Assembly: GCA_910587835.1 (NCBI GenBank)
Contig: CAJUNQ010000014.1
Coordinates: 1 to 24,014, forward strand
From: an uncultured Oscillospiraceae bacterium
GTDB taxonomy: Bacteria; Bacillota; Clostridia; Oscillospirales; Acutalibacteraceae
Length of the DNA: 24,014 bases
Direction of reading: 5' to 3'
Shown here: positions 14,055 to 22,120 of the stretch, piece after piece
Position numbering within the stretch: position 1 is the stretch's first letter
How the letters are laid out: every line of letters starts with the position of its first letter
Notes under the pieces: model-generated
What the model saw: the letters and a program-made list of their open reading frames with translations, nothing else
Told to the model about the DNA's origin: nothing
Database searches by the model: none
Position numbers and translations under genes: made by a program

Positions 14055-15467
14055 ATGAATTCGGCAGCTGCGGCCCGGCCCTTTGGCCTGCGGGACAAGA
14101 TCGGCTATGCCTTTGGCGACTTTGGCAATGACTTTACCTTTATCCTGTCCTCCACCTTTATGATGCTGTTTTACACCAATGTGATGGGGATCAGCTCCAC
14201 AGCGGTGGGGGTGCTGATGATGGCCTCCCGGTTTCTGGACGCCTTTACGGATGTGACCATGGGACGGCTGATCGACAGGGCCAGGCCCACAGAGGAGGGC
14301 CGGTTTCGCCCCTGGCTGAAGCGGATGTGCGGGCCGGTGGCGATTGCGTCCTTTCTTATATATCAATCTGGGCTGGCGGGTATGCCCTATTGGTTTAAGC
14401 TGGTGTGGATGACCGTCACCTATATTCTGTGGGGCTCTGTCTTTTATACCGCTGTCAACATCCCCTATGGGTCTATGGCCTCCGCCATTTCCGGCGCCCC
14501 CCGACACCGGGCGGAGCTCTCTGTCTGGCGGACGGTGGGGGCGACTTTGGCCGGGCTGGCCATTGGCTTTGGCACGCCGCTTTTCGCCTATGTCACGGCG
14601 GAGAATGGGGCGCAGATTCTCTCTGGCCCCAGGATGACTCTGATTGCGGGGCTGTTCTCCATTGCGGCGGTCGTCTGTTATCTGCTGTGTTTTCATCTGA
14701 CCCGGGAGCGGGTAGAGACGCCCCCCAGCAAGGGGAAGCAGGCCGCCTTTTCCGCTATGGTGAAAAGCGTGGGCTCGGACCGGGCCTTGCTGGGGATTAT
14801 TCTGGCGGCGATTCTGCTTTTGCTGGCTATGCTGGGTATGGGCGGTATGGCGGGGTATATGTTCCCCATCTACTATCAAAAGCCCGCGGGCCAGTCGGCG
14901 GCGACCTTGCTGGGTTCGCTGGTAGTGCTGGGGGTATGCGTCCCCTTTGCGGTGCCCTTGGCGGAGCGTTTCGGCAAAAAGGAGGTCTCTATTGCCGCCT
15001 GCCTGTTTGGGGCGGTCTGCTATGGGGTGTGCTGGTGGGCGCGGCCTCAAAGTGTCTGGGCCTATGTGGGCTATTACACAGCGGCCTATATGGGACTGGG
15101 ATTTTTCAACACTTTGGTCTGGGCCATGATTACCGACGTGATTGACAATGCCCAGGTGCGGGAGGGTGTGCGCAGGGACGGCACCATCTATGCGGTGTAT
15201 TCCTTTGCCAGAAAGGTGGGGCAGGCTCTGTCCTCCGGCATGGTGGGCTGGCTGTTGGGGGCTATCGGCTACAGTCAGGCGGTGCAGTATGACCCATGGG
15301 CTCACCCACAGGTCATGGACGGTATGTTTTCTCTGTCCTGTCTGATTCCTGTGGCGGGGCTGACGGCGGTAGCTGTGGTGCTGTGGCTGGTCTATCCGCT
15401 GAACAAGGAGAGGGTGCGGGCCAATGCCCGGAAATTGGCGGGAGGCCAACAGGAGAATCACAATTAA
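14055..15467 (+). CDS. GPH-family sugar:cation symporter, probable glucuronide transporter
   Basis: A 470-residue, twelve-segment permease of the glycoside-pentoside-hexuronide family within the major facilitator superfamily. Signatures are KIGYAFGDFGND (residues 15-26), SRFLDAFTDVTMGRLIDR (58-75) and GRFRPWLKR (82-90), followed by IPYGSMASAIS and, in the second half, FFNTLVWAMITDVIDNAQVREG. The family imports melibiose, xylosides, glucuronides and similar compounds with Na+ or H+. Position between the GH2 gene and the glucuronate genes suggests intact beta-glucuronides or hexuronide disaccharides as cargo. AGGAG lies before the ATG. It is 54 bases after the glycosidase, in the same transcript. 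Confidence 0.92.
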   Translation: MNSAAAARPFGLRDKIGYAFGDFGNDFTFILSSTFMMLFYTNVMGISSTAVGVLMMASRFLDAFTDVTMGRLIDRARPTEEGRFRPWLKRMCGPVAIASFLIYQSGLAGMPYWFKLVWMTVTYILWGSVFYTAVNIPYGSMASAISGAPRHRAELSVWRTVGATLAGLAIGFGTPLFAYVTAENGAQILSGPRMTLIAGLFSIAAVVCYLLCFHLTRERVETPPSKGKQAAFSAMVKSVGSDRALLGIILAAILLLLAMLGMGGMAGYMFPIYYQKPAGQSAATLLGSLVVLGVCVPFAVPLAERFGKKEVSIAACLFGAVCYGVCWWARPQSVWAYVGYYTAAYMGLGFFNTLVWAMITDVIDNAQVREGVRRDGTIYAVYSFARKVGQALSSGMVGWLLGAIGYSQAVQYDPWAHPQVMDGMFSLSCLIPVAGLTAVAVVLWLVYPLNKERVRANARKLAGGQQENHN

Positions 15468-15494
15468 AATTTTTATTTTGGGAAGGTGAGCGGA

Positions 15495-16136
15495 ATGCAT
15501 CCAATCAGTAAGAGAATGATGGAGATAGGCGTGGTGCCGGTCATCAAGCTGGAAGACCCCCAGCGGGACGCGGCCCCGCTGGCAAAGGCCCTGTGTGCCG
15601 GCGGCGTGCCGGTGGCGGAGGTGACCTTTCGGGCGGCGGGGGCGGACGAGGCCATCCGCCGGATGAAGGAGGCCTGCCCGGAGATTCTGGCAGGGGCGGG
15701 CACGGTGGTCAGCAGGGAGCAGATTGACCGGGCCCTGGCGGCGGGGGCGGAGTTTATTGTCTCGCCCGGCCTGGACCCGGAGCTGGTGCGGTATTGTCAG
15801 GAGAAAAACGTGCCGGTCTACCCGGGCTGCACCACGGCCAGCGAGTACCACGCCGCCCTGAAGCTTGGGCTGGAGGTTATCAAGTTCTTCCCAGCGGAGC
15901 AGTCGGGAGGACTGGGGAAGATCAAGGCTCTGGCTGCGCCCTTTCCTCAGTTCAAGGTGATGCCCACGGGGGGGATCTCGCTGAAGAATCTGGGCGAATA
16001 TCTCTCCTGCCCGGTGATTGCGGCCTGCGGCGGCAGTTATATGGTGACGCCCCAACTGATTGACGGCGGGCAGTGGGAGGAGATTACCCGGCTGTGCCGG
16101 GAGTCCCGGGAGATTGTGGAGCAGGTCAGAAAATAA
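15495..16136 (+). CDS. eda: 2-keto-3-deoxy-6-phosphogluconate (KDPG) aldolase
   Basis: A 213-residue class I aldolase of the KDPG/KHG family, the usual length. It splits KDPG into pyruvate and glyceraldehyde-3-phosphate, the last step of the pathway encoded here. Key parts are VAEVTFR with E42 and R46, AGAGTVV (66-72), FIVSPGLDPELV (87-98), PVYPGCTTASE (107-117), the Schiff-base lysine K130 in VIKFFPAE and the phosphate-binding MPTGGIS. The ATG at 15495 was preferred over an in-frame GTG at 15486 because the GTG sits inside the ribosome site GGAAGGTGAG. It lies 27 bases after the transporter gene. Confidence 0.95.
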   Translation: MHPISKRMMEIGVVPVIKLEDPQRDAAPLAKALCAGGVPVAEVTFRAAGADEAIRRMKEACPEILAGAGTVVSREQIDRALAAGAEFIVSPGLDPELVRYCQEKNVPVYPGCTTASEYHAALKLGLEVIKFFPAEQSGGLGKIKALAAPFPQFKVMPTGGISLKNLGEYLSCPVIAACGGSYMVTPQLIDGGQWEEITRLCRESREIVEQVRK

Positions 16137-16154
16137 AAATAAGGAAGTGACTGT

Positions 16155-17204
16155 ATGAAAAGCTCTTTTCGTTGGTACGGGGCAGGGGACCCTGTCACCC
16201 TGGAAAATATCCGGCAGATTCCCGGAATGCGGTCTATTGTCTCGGCAGTGTATGATGTGCCGCCGGGGGAGGCGTGGCCGGAGGAGAGTATTGAGGCCAT
16301 TGCCAAGGCCTGCGCTGCCCATGGGTTGGTGTTCGATGTGGTAGAGTCCATTCCTGTCACGGAGGAGATAAAGCTGGGCCGCCCGGAGCGGGACCGGCAC
16401 ATTGCCAACTACTGTGAGAGCATCCGCCGCTGCGCCAAATATGGCGTGAAATGCGTGACCTACAACTTTATGCCTGTGTTTGACTGGACCCGCACTCAGC
16501 TGGACCGCCTTGCTCCGGACGGCTCTACCAGCCTGGTGATGTACTGGGAGCAGCTGAAGGGCCTGGACCCGCTGACCGACGACATCCATCTCCCCGGCTG
16601 GGACGCCAGCTACACCCAGGACGAGGTGCGGGAGCTTATCCGCGCCTATGGAGAGCTGGGGGAAGAGGGCCTGTGGAAAAACATAGAATATTTCCTGAAA
16701 AAGGTGATTCCTGTGGCAGAGGCCTGCGGCGTCACCATGGCTTTGCACCCGGACGACCCGCCCTATCCTATTTTCGGCCTGCCCCGGGTGGTGACCTGTG
16801 AGGCCAACCTGGACCGGTATCTGGCTATTGTGGACAGCCCGGCCAACAGCCTGTGCCTGTGCACCGGGTCGCTGGGCTGCTCCACAAAAAATGATATTCC
16901 GGCTATGGTGCGGAAGTATTCGGCCAAAAAGCGCATTGGCTTTATGCATCTGCGCAATGTGAAGATTTTGGAGGACGGCAGCTTTGAGGAGTCCGGCCAC
17001 TGGAGTCCTGCCGGCTCGCTGGATATGAATGCCATTGTCAAGGCCTTGGTGGAGACCGGCTTTGAGGGCTGGTTCCGGCCTGACCATGGCAGAATGATCT
17101 GGGGGGAGACCGGCAAGCCCGGCTACGGCCTGTATGACCGGGCGCTGGGCAGCGCGTATCTCAGCGGGCTGATTGAGGCCAATGGCGGCCGGGTAGAAAG
17201 GTAG
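16155..17204 (+). CDS. uxuA: D-mannonate dehydratase UxuA
   Basis: A 349-residue dehydratase converting D-mannonate to 2-keto-3-deoxygluconate. It has the TIM-barrel layout of the UxuA family and a length close to Gram-positive members, shorter than the Escherichia coli enzyme. The N-terminus SFRWYGAGDPVTLENIRQIP is typical. Metal ligands appear as H198 in ALHPDDPP, C236 in LCTGS, H265 in FMHLRN and D310 in RPDHGR, and active-site residues surround YNFMPVFDWTRT (103-114). GGAAGTG precedes the ATG. The gene starts 18 bases after the aldolase stop and ends 10 bases before uxaC, typical operon spacing. Confidence 0.96.
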   Translation: MKSSFRWYGAGDPVTLENIRQIPGMRSIVSAVYDVPPGEAWPEESIEAIAKACAAHGLVFDVVESIPVTEEIKLGRPERDRHIANYCESIRRCAKYGVKCVTYNFMPVFDWTRTQLDRLAPDGSTSLVMYWEQLKGLDPLTDDIHLPGWDASYTQDEVRELIRAYGELGEEGLWKNIEYFLKKVIPVAEACGVTMALHPDDPPYPIFGLPRVVTCEANLDRYLAIVDSPANSLCLCTGSLGCSTKNDIPAMVRKYSAKKRIGFMHLRNVKILEDGSFEESGHWSPAGSLDMNAIVKALVETGFEGWFRPDHGRMIWGETGKPGYGLYDRALGSAYLSGLIEANGGRVER

Positions 17205-17214
17205 GAGGAAGACC

Positions 17215-18615
17215 ATGGTTGAATTTATGAACGATGACTTTCTGCTCTCTACGCCCACGGCAAGAGAGCTGTATCATCAGACAGCGGAGAGCCTGCCTAT
17301 TATTGATTACCACTGTCATATTGACCCCAAGGATATTGCGGAAGACAAAAAGTTTCGCAGCATCACTGAGGTCTGGCTGGGGGGCGACCACTATAAATGG
17401 CGGGTGATGCGCGCTGCCGGCGAGCCAGAGGAGCTGATTACCGGCAACGCCCCGGACCGGGAGAAGTTTTTGGCCTTTGCCCGCACCATGCCCCAGCTTA
17501 TGGGCAACCCCATCTACCATTGGAGCCATTTGGAGCTGCGCCGGGCCTTTGGCATTACCGAGACGCTGAATCCTGACACAGCCGACGGCATCTATGCCCG
17601 GGCCAACCGCATATTGGAGGGCCAGTCTGCCCGGAGCCTGATGGAGAAATTTCAGGTAAAGGCCATCTGTACAACGGACGACCCGGCGGACGACCTGCGC
17701 TGGCACAAGCAGCTGGCGGCGGACCCCACCATGAAGTGCAGGGTACTGCCGGCGTTCCGGCCGGACCGGGCTGTCAACATAGAGAAGCCGGAGTTCGCCG
17801 GGTACATTCGGGACCGGCTGGAAAAGGCGGTGGGCCGGGAGCTTCGCAGCGCGGAGGATGTGGCGGCGGCTCTGCTGGAACGCATCGACTATTTTGCCGC
17901 CCAAGGCTGTCTTTGCGCGGACCACGGACTGGACGCCTGTATGTTCGCCCCGCCGGACAGCGCAGCCGCCAATCTGGCCTTCCACACGGCTATGGCAGGG
18001 GGCCAGCCCACCGCCGCCCAGGCGGACGCCTACCGGACCCTGCTCACCGCGGCCTGTGCCAAGCGTTATAACCAGCTGGGCTGGGTCATGCAGATTCACT
18101 TTGGCTGCCTGCGGAACATCAACAAGCCTCTGCTTCGGGCCAAGGGGCCGGATATGGGCGGGGACGCCATCAACAGCCGTTCCGGGGTGGAGTGTCTGGC
18201 CCCGCTGCTGAACCTGTTTGCTGAGAACGGCGGTATTCCCAAGCTGATCCTTTACTCGCTGAACCCCAATGACAACGCGGCGGTGGCCTCCATTATGGGC
18301 TGCTTTCAGGGCGGAGGCCCGGGGCGGCTGCAGCTGGGCAGCGCCTGGTGGTTCAACGACAGCCGCCCGGGTATGCGGGCCCAGCTGACCGAGTTGGCCT
18401 CAGGGGGCGTGCTGGGGCAGTTTGTGGGGATGCTCACCGACTCCCGGTCCTTCCTCAGCTATCCCCGGCATGAGTATTTCCGCCGGGTGCTTTGCGAGCT
18501 GGTCGGCGAGTGGGTAGAGAGCGGCCAGTACCCGGCCGGCCGGCGGCAGTTGGAAAAGCTGGTAGGGGATATTTGCTATTATAACACCAACCGGTATTTC
18601 GGTTTTGGGGTTTGA
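17215..18615 (+). CDS. uxaC: Glucuronate (uronate) isomerase UxaC
   Basis: A 466-residue isomerase interconverting D-glucuronate with D-fructuronate and, in many members, D-galacturonate with tagaturonate. Signatures are IIDYHCHIDPKDI (residues 29-41, with the H33/H35 metal-type pair), WLGGDHYKWRVMRA (54-67), GNPIYHWSHLELRR, AICTTDDPADDL, WVMQIHFGCLRN and the C-terminal GMLTDSRSFLSYPRHEYFRRVLC. It belongs to the amidohydrolase-type TIM barrels. AGGAGG lies 6 bases before the ATG. Its presence identifies glucuronate, rather than a neutral sugar, as the main product of the operon's glycosidase. The stop overlaps a TTG of the next frame, but the next gene most likely begins 36 bases later. Confidence 0.97.
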   Translation: MVEFMNDDFLLSTPTARELYHQTAESLPIIDYHCHIDPKDIAEDKKFRSITEVWLGGDHYKWRVMRAAGEPEELITGNAPDREKFLAFARTMPQLMGNPIYHWSHLELRRAFGITETLNPDTADGIYARANRILEGQSARSLMEKFQVKAICTTDDPADDLRWHKQLAADPTMKCRVLPAFRPDRAVNIEKPEFAGYIRDRLEKAVGRELRSAEDVAAALLERIDYFAAQGCLCADHGLDACMFAPPDSAAANLAFHTAMAGGQPTAAQADAYRTLLTAACAKRYNQLGWVMQIHFGCLRNINKPLLRAKGPDMGGDAINSRSGVECLAPLLNLFAENGGIPKLILYSLNPNDNAAVASIMGCFQGGGPGRLQLGSAWWFNDSRPGMRAQLTELASGGVLGQFVGMLTDSRSFLSYPRHEYFRRVLCELVGEWVESGQYPAGRRQLEKLVGDICYYNTNRYFGFGV

Positions 18616-18650
18616 CGTGGAAGAAAAACATGGGAGAGAGGATGATTGTC

Positions 18651-19496
18651 ATGACGGACTTGCCCTTGCAGGTGGATTTCAGCGGGAAGGTAGTGGTGGT
18701 TACTGGCGCGGGGGGCGTGCTCTGCGGCGACATGGCCCGGGCCTTCGCCCAGGCGGGAGCCAAGGTAGCGGCTTTGGATTTGAACGCTCCGGCGGTGGAG
18801 CAGCTGGCGGAGGAGTGCCGGTCTCAGGGGTACTGCTGCCAGGGATATCAGGCCAATGTGCTGGACCGGGAGGCGTTGGAGGCAGTACACCAGCAGGTTT
18901 TGAAAGACCTGGGGCCCTGTGACATTCTGGTCAACGGGGCGGGGGGCAACAACCCCCGGGCCACAACGGACAACGAGTATCATCATGAGGCTCAGCCAGA
19001 GCAGAAGAACTTTTTTGACCTGGACCCGGAAGGGGTGGACTTTGTATTCCGGCTGAATTTTCAGGGGAGCCTGCTGCCTACCCAGGTGTTTGCCAAGGAT
19101 ATGGCACAGCGGCAGGCAGGATGTATTCTCAATGTGTCCTCCATGAACGCCTATGTTCCCCTGACAAAGATTCCCGCCTATTCTGGGGCCAAAGCGGCGG
19201 TGAGCAATTTCACCCAGTGGCTGGCCACCCATTTTGCCAAGAGCGGCATTCGCTGCAACGCCATTGCCCCGGGCTTTTTGGTGTCCAACCAGAACCGCGC
19301 CTTGCTGTTCCATGAGGACGGCACCCCCACGGCCCGGTCGGAGAAAATTCTGGCTGGCACCCCCATGGGCCGCTTTGTGGACAGCAGGGAGCTGTTGGGC
19401 GCGGTGTTTTTCCTGTGTGACGAGAAAGCCGCCAGCGCGATTACCGGCGTAGTTCTGCCTATTGACTGTGGCTATTCGGCTTACTCCGGCGTATAA
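18651..19496 (+). CDS. SDR-family D-mannonate oxidoreductase (fructuronate reductase, UxuB-type)
   Basis: A 281-residue short-chain dehydrogenase with TGAGGVLCG (residues 18-26, cofactor loop), LVNGAGGNNP (93-102), the NVSS strand (161-164) and the catalytic Y177-x3-K181 in AYSGAK. The NGAGGNNP motif and the insertion with FFDLDPEGVDFVFRLNF are typical of the Gram-positive D-mannonate oxidoreductases that reduce fructuronate to mannonate with NAD(P)H. They are unrelated to the long-chain UxuB of enterobacteria. The operon contains no other enzyme for this step, which supports the role. The ATG at 18651 was chosen for GGGAGAGAGG about 9 bases upstream; in-frame ATGs at 18630 and 18642 are less well placed. 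It is the last gene before the terminator. Confidence 0.9.
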   Translation: MTDLPLQVDFSGKVVVVTGAGGVLCGDMARAFAQAGAKVAALDLNAPAVEQLAEECRSQGYCCQGYQANVLDREALEAVHQQVLKDLGPCDILVNGAGGNNPRATTDNEYHHEAQPEQKNFFDLDPEGVDFVFRLNFQGSLLPTQVFAKDMAQRQAGCILNVSSMNAYVPLTKIPAYSGAKAAVSNFTQWLATHFAKSGIRCNAIAPGFLVSNQNRALLFHEDGTPTARSEKILAGTPMGRFVDSRELLGAVFFLCDEKAASAITGVVLPIDCGYSAYSGV

Positions 19497-19520
19497 ATAA
19501 ACCGTTATATAAAGAGAATT

Positions 19521-19565
19521 AGCCGGGAAGATGCGTCCAAAGGGGCACATCTTCCTGGCTTTTTT
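19521..19565 (+). terminator. Hexuronide operon terminator
   Basis: AGCCGGGAAGATG (19521-19533) pairs with CATCTTCCTGGCT (19548-19560), 13 positions including one G-U, followed by a run of T. It closes the six-gene operon. Confidence 0.93.
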
Positions 19566-19645
19566 GCGGAAGGGGCTGGCCAGCAGGAGCCTGTTTTAAA
19601 ACTCTAAAATTAGGTCTGCTTGGGCCAGAAACGGCGCCTTTGGGG

Positions 19646-19812
19646 TTAGGGCTCGTTTGAAAAATCAAAAACACCGTCTTTTTGTCCCAAAGCAGCCGCT
19701 TTCTGCGTCGAAAATCCTTGTCAATCGCGAGATTGACTTGCGGTTTTCTCCTTGAAATCACCTCCTTTGGGGCAAAAATCCGGCATTTTTTCTATTTTCA
19801 AACAAGCCCTAA
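19646..19812. repeat. 167-bp palindromic, MITE-like repeat element
   Basis: TTAGGGCTCGTTTGAAAA (19646-19663) matches the inverse of TTTTCAAACAAGCCCTAA (19795-19812) at 17 of 18 positions. Similarity continues inward to about 47 bases per arm, ending in CCCAAAG/CTTTGGG. The centre is a perfect stem, GTCAATC (19720-19726) and GATTGAC (19731-19737), capped by GCGA, a GNRA-type tetraloop. The element is therefore symmetric about 19728-19729. It has no coding capacity. The form fits a miniature inverted-repeat transposable element or a fold-back intergenic repeat. No target-site duplication was evident. Confidence 0.7.
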
Positions 19813-19855
19813 ACATGGCCGTTCCTGCGCTTTTTTCTTGACGGCCCTTGTTGCT

Positions 19856-19898
19856 GGCCAAAAATCCAGCATTTCTTCGGTTTTCAAGCAGGCTTTAG
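19856..19898. repeat. Extra half copy of the palindromic element
   Basis: The segment from GGCCAAAAATCC to GCAGGCTTTAG resembles the right arm of the adjacent element (19771-19812) in the same orientation, about 33 of 42 positions plus one gap. GTTTTCAAGCAGGC (19880-19893) also pairs with GCCTGTTTTAAAAC (19589-19602) at 12 of 14 positions, hinting at an older outer palindrome. The half copy runs into the end of the minus-strand gene and contains its stop codon. Confidence 0.6.
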
Positions 19899-20527
19899 CT
19901 CTTTTTGACTGGGTGGCGGATTACAGTTTTTCTCTTTTCCGGCAGGGTTCTTTCCGGGTTGGAAAGGTAGATTTCATGATGCTGGCGGGACGGGGTGAAG
20001 TCGTTCTGCCAGCCGTTCTCCGCCAGGTATTGATCCATGCGGGCAGCGGATTCCGGCTCGCTGTCATAGGGGCCCAGGTGCATAATCTGGACGCACAGGC
20101 CCTCCTCTATCGTCAGGAATTCTGCGGGGGAGCAGTCGATCTTTTTCTTTTTCGCCGCCTCTCCTGCGGCCCATGCCAGCTCTTTTTCTGACACAAAGTC
20201 AGGCAGACGAAGGAGGGAGACCCAGTGTAGCCCGGACTTGTTTGCGTAGTCCATACCGCAGACGCCCTCCTGCCACCAAAGGCCCTCTAAGGGCGGCACT
20301 ACATATTCAAAAAAGCCTGGAATCATGTGGCCGGCTTTATGACTCATCTTAAGCGTATAGGCGATGGAGTAGAGAATCTGGATTGCCTGCTGGTAGGAGC
20401 CGCCTTTCTCATTGGGGTCGCCGCTGCCCCGCACGGCGATGAAATTCATGGGGGGCACGTCCACGATCTCCGGGGTGGATTTGGGGAGGTAGAGCGTTTT
20501 GTACTCCTTCTTGAAGTCAAAGGGCAT
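19895..20527 (-). CDS. GyrI-like small-molecule-binding domain protein
   Basis: A 210-residue protein resembling stand-alone GyrI-like (SOUL/BacR-type) ligand-binding proteins. It opens MPFDFKKEYKTLY, followed by PPMNFIAVRGSGDPNEKGGSYQQAI (two parts, residues about 25-49), AYTLKMSHKAG, GLWW and, in the second repeat, CVQIMHLGPYDSEPESAARMDQYLAENGW. The GDPN...YQ.AI and HLGPYD...M..YL..NG pair marks this subfamily, which often lacks any DNA-binding domain and may bind or hydrolyse cyclopropane-containing or other hydrophobic compounds. The start at 20527 follows AAAGGATG; an in-frame ATG 57 bases upstream lies within the promoter. The stop codon lies in repeat DNA, so the last few residues may be recently acquired. 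Confidence 0.8.
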   Translation of the reverse strand: MPFDFKKEYKTLYLPKSTPEIVDVPPMNFIAVRGSGDPNEKGGSYQQAIQILYSIAYTLKMSHKAGHMIPGFFEYVVPPLEGLWWQEGVCGMDYANKSGLHWVSLLRLPDFVSEKELAWAAGEAAKKKKIDCSPAEFLTIEEGLCVQIMHLGPYDSEPESAARMDQYLAENGWQNDFTPSRQHHEIYLSNPERTLPEKRKTVIRHPVKKS

Positions 20528-20555
20528 GGGCAAACATCCTTTCGTTTTTAGCGAC

Positions 20556-20584
20556 AGTATATCATATTGGCAAGGGAATTGCAA
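20556..20584 (-). promoter_or_regulatory. Promoter of the GyrI-like gene
   Basis: On the minus strand: TTGCAA (20584-20579), a 17-base spacer and TATACT (20561-20556), about 29 bases before the ATG. It diverges from the miaB promoter. Confidence 0.75.
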
Positions 20585-20629
20585 GAGCAGAGGGGATGGG
20601 CTGCGGGGGAGGAGTAAGAGGAAAGCGGC

Positions 20630-20658
20630 TTGCAGTTTCAGCGACTTTGTGGTAGAAT
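20630..20658 (+). promoter_or_regulatory. miaB promoter
   Basis: TTGCAG (20630-20635), a 17-base spacer and TAGAAT (20653-20658), preceded by TGG, an extended -10. The start would be near 20665. Confidence 0.75.
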
Positions 20659-20699
20659 GTAAGAATCGGGATTTTGGAAGGATTTCAGTATAGAAAAGG

Positions 20700-22094
20700 G
20701 TGGGGCGATTGGAGAAGACGGTTTCGGCCTGGATGGCTGGCGTGCGGCAGGGAATGAGCGAACGGGTGAGCGGTATGCCGCTGGCCTATGTGCGCACCTA
20801 CGGCTGCCAGCAGAATGTGGCGGATGGTGAAAAAATGAAGGGCCTGCTGGCTGAAATGGGCTTTGGCTTTGGGGATTCCCCGGAGGAAGCCGACCTGATT
20901 CTGTTCAATACCTGCGCTGTGCGGGAGCATGCGGAGGACCGGGTGTTTGGCAATGTGGGGGCTTTGAAGCACCTGAAGCGAAGGAAGCCCGGGCTGATTA
21001 TTGCTGTGTGCGGCTGCATGACCGAGCAGCAGGCAGTGGCCCAGCGTCTACAGAAGACCTTTCCCTTTGTGGACCTGGTGTTTGGCCCTCATGTGATTCA
21101 CCGTCTGCCGGAGCTGCTGCATCAGGTGCTCAGCCAGCAGGGCCAGGTGATGCTGCTGGGCCATGAGGAGAAGACAATCCGGGAGGATATCCCCATCCGC
21201 CGGGACGGGCGTTCCCGGGCTTGGGTAACAGCTATGTACGGCTGCGACAACTTCTGCTCTTACTGCATTGTGCCCTATGTGCGGGGCCGGGAGAAAAGCC
21301 GCCGGCCGGAGGATATTCTGAATGAGTGCAGGGTGCTGGCTCAGGCGGGATACCGTGAGATTACCCTGCTGGGTCAAAATGTCAACTCCTATGGCAAGGG
21401 CTTGGCAGAGCCGGTGAATTTTGCGGAGCTGCTGCGCCGTTTGGATGAACTGGAGGGGGATTTTCGCCTGCGCTTTATGACCTCCCACCCCAAGGACGCC
21501 TCTCAGGAGCTGTTTGACGTGATGGCGGCCAGCCGGCACATTCCCCACCATATTCATCTGCCCTTCCAGTCTGGCAATGACCGGGTGCTGAAGGAGATGA
21601 ACCGCAGGTATGACCGGGAGAAGTATCTCTCTCTCATTCGCTATGCGAGAAGTGTGATGCCGGACGTCACCTTTACCTCGGACGTGATTGTGGGCTTTCC
21701 CGGCGAGACCTACGAGGAGTTTCAGGAGACAGTAAGCCTTATTCAGGAGGTGGAGTTTGTCAACCTGTTTACCTTTATTTATTCGCCCCGTCCGGGCACA
21801 AAAGCGGCGGGGATGCCGGACCCGGTCTCTCATGAGGAGAAAACCCGGTGGTTTGCGGAGCTGCTGAAGGCTCAGGAGGAGATTGCCGCCCGGAACTGCC
21901 GGAACCTTGTGGGCAGCACCCAGCGGGTGCTGGTGGAGGATAAGGATGGAAAGACCGGCCTGCTCTCCGGCCGCACGGCGGGGAGTTTGACGGTGCTGTT
22001 CCCTGGCGGGGACGGGCTGGTGGGGGAGTTTGCCCAGGTGGAGGTCACCGAGGCCCGGGGATGGAGCCTGCGGGGACAGCTAACTGAGAAATAA
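20700..22094 (+). CDS. miaB: tRNA-2-methylthio-N6-dimethylallyladenosine synthase MiaB
   Basis: A methylthiotransferase of about 464 residues that adds a methylthio group to i6A37 of tRNAs reading UNN codons. The N-terminal MTTase domain carries the first cluster cysteines C36 (TYGCQQN), C72 (NTCAVRE) and C106 (CGCM). The radical-SAM core has C182-x3-C186-x2-C189 in YGCDNFCSYC. A TRAM domain fills roughly 400-462. The QQN after the first cysteine and NTCAVREHAE favour MiaB over MtaB or RimO. The start is uncertain: GTG at 20700 gives the coordinates used, but TTG at 20709 has better spacing from AAAAGGG, and either leaves the usual variable N-terminal stretch of about 30 residues. Two small genes follow closely. 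Confidence 0.95.
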   Translation: MGRLEKTVSAWMAGVRQGMSERVSGMPLAYVRTYGCQQNVADGEKMKGLLAEMGFGFGDSPEEADLILFNTCAVREHAEDRVFGNVGALKHLKRRKPGLIIAVCGCMTEQQAVAQRLQKTFPFVDLVFGPHVIHRLPELLHQVLSQQGQVMLLGHEEKTIREDIPIRRDGRSRAWVTAMYGCDNFCSYCIVPYVRGREKSRRPEDILNECRVLAQAGYREITLLGQNVNSYGKGLAEPVNFAELLRRLDELEGDFRLRFMTSHPKDASQELFDVMAASRHIPHHIHLPFQSGNDRVLKEMNRRYDREKYLSLIRYARSVMPDVTFTSDVIVGFPGETYEEFQETVSLIQEVEFVNLFTFIYSPRPGTKAAGMPDPVSHEEKTRWFAELLKAQEEIAARNCRNLVGSTQRVLVEDKDGKTGLLSGRTAGSLTVLFPGGDGLVGEFAQVEVTEARGWSLRGQLTEK

Positions 22095-22120
22095 CTGGAA
22101 AGACCAGGAGGTGTGTCGCA

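Noticed and set aside
14031..17258. A minus-strand open frame of more than a thousand codons opposite the hexuronide genes
   Set aside because: It mirrors well-identified plus-strand genes and arises from the GC-rich codon bias; the translation is low-complexity and rich in H, R, P and Q with no family signature.
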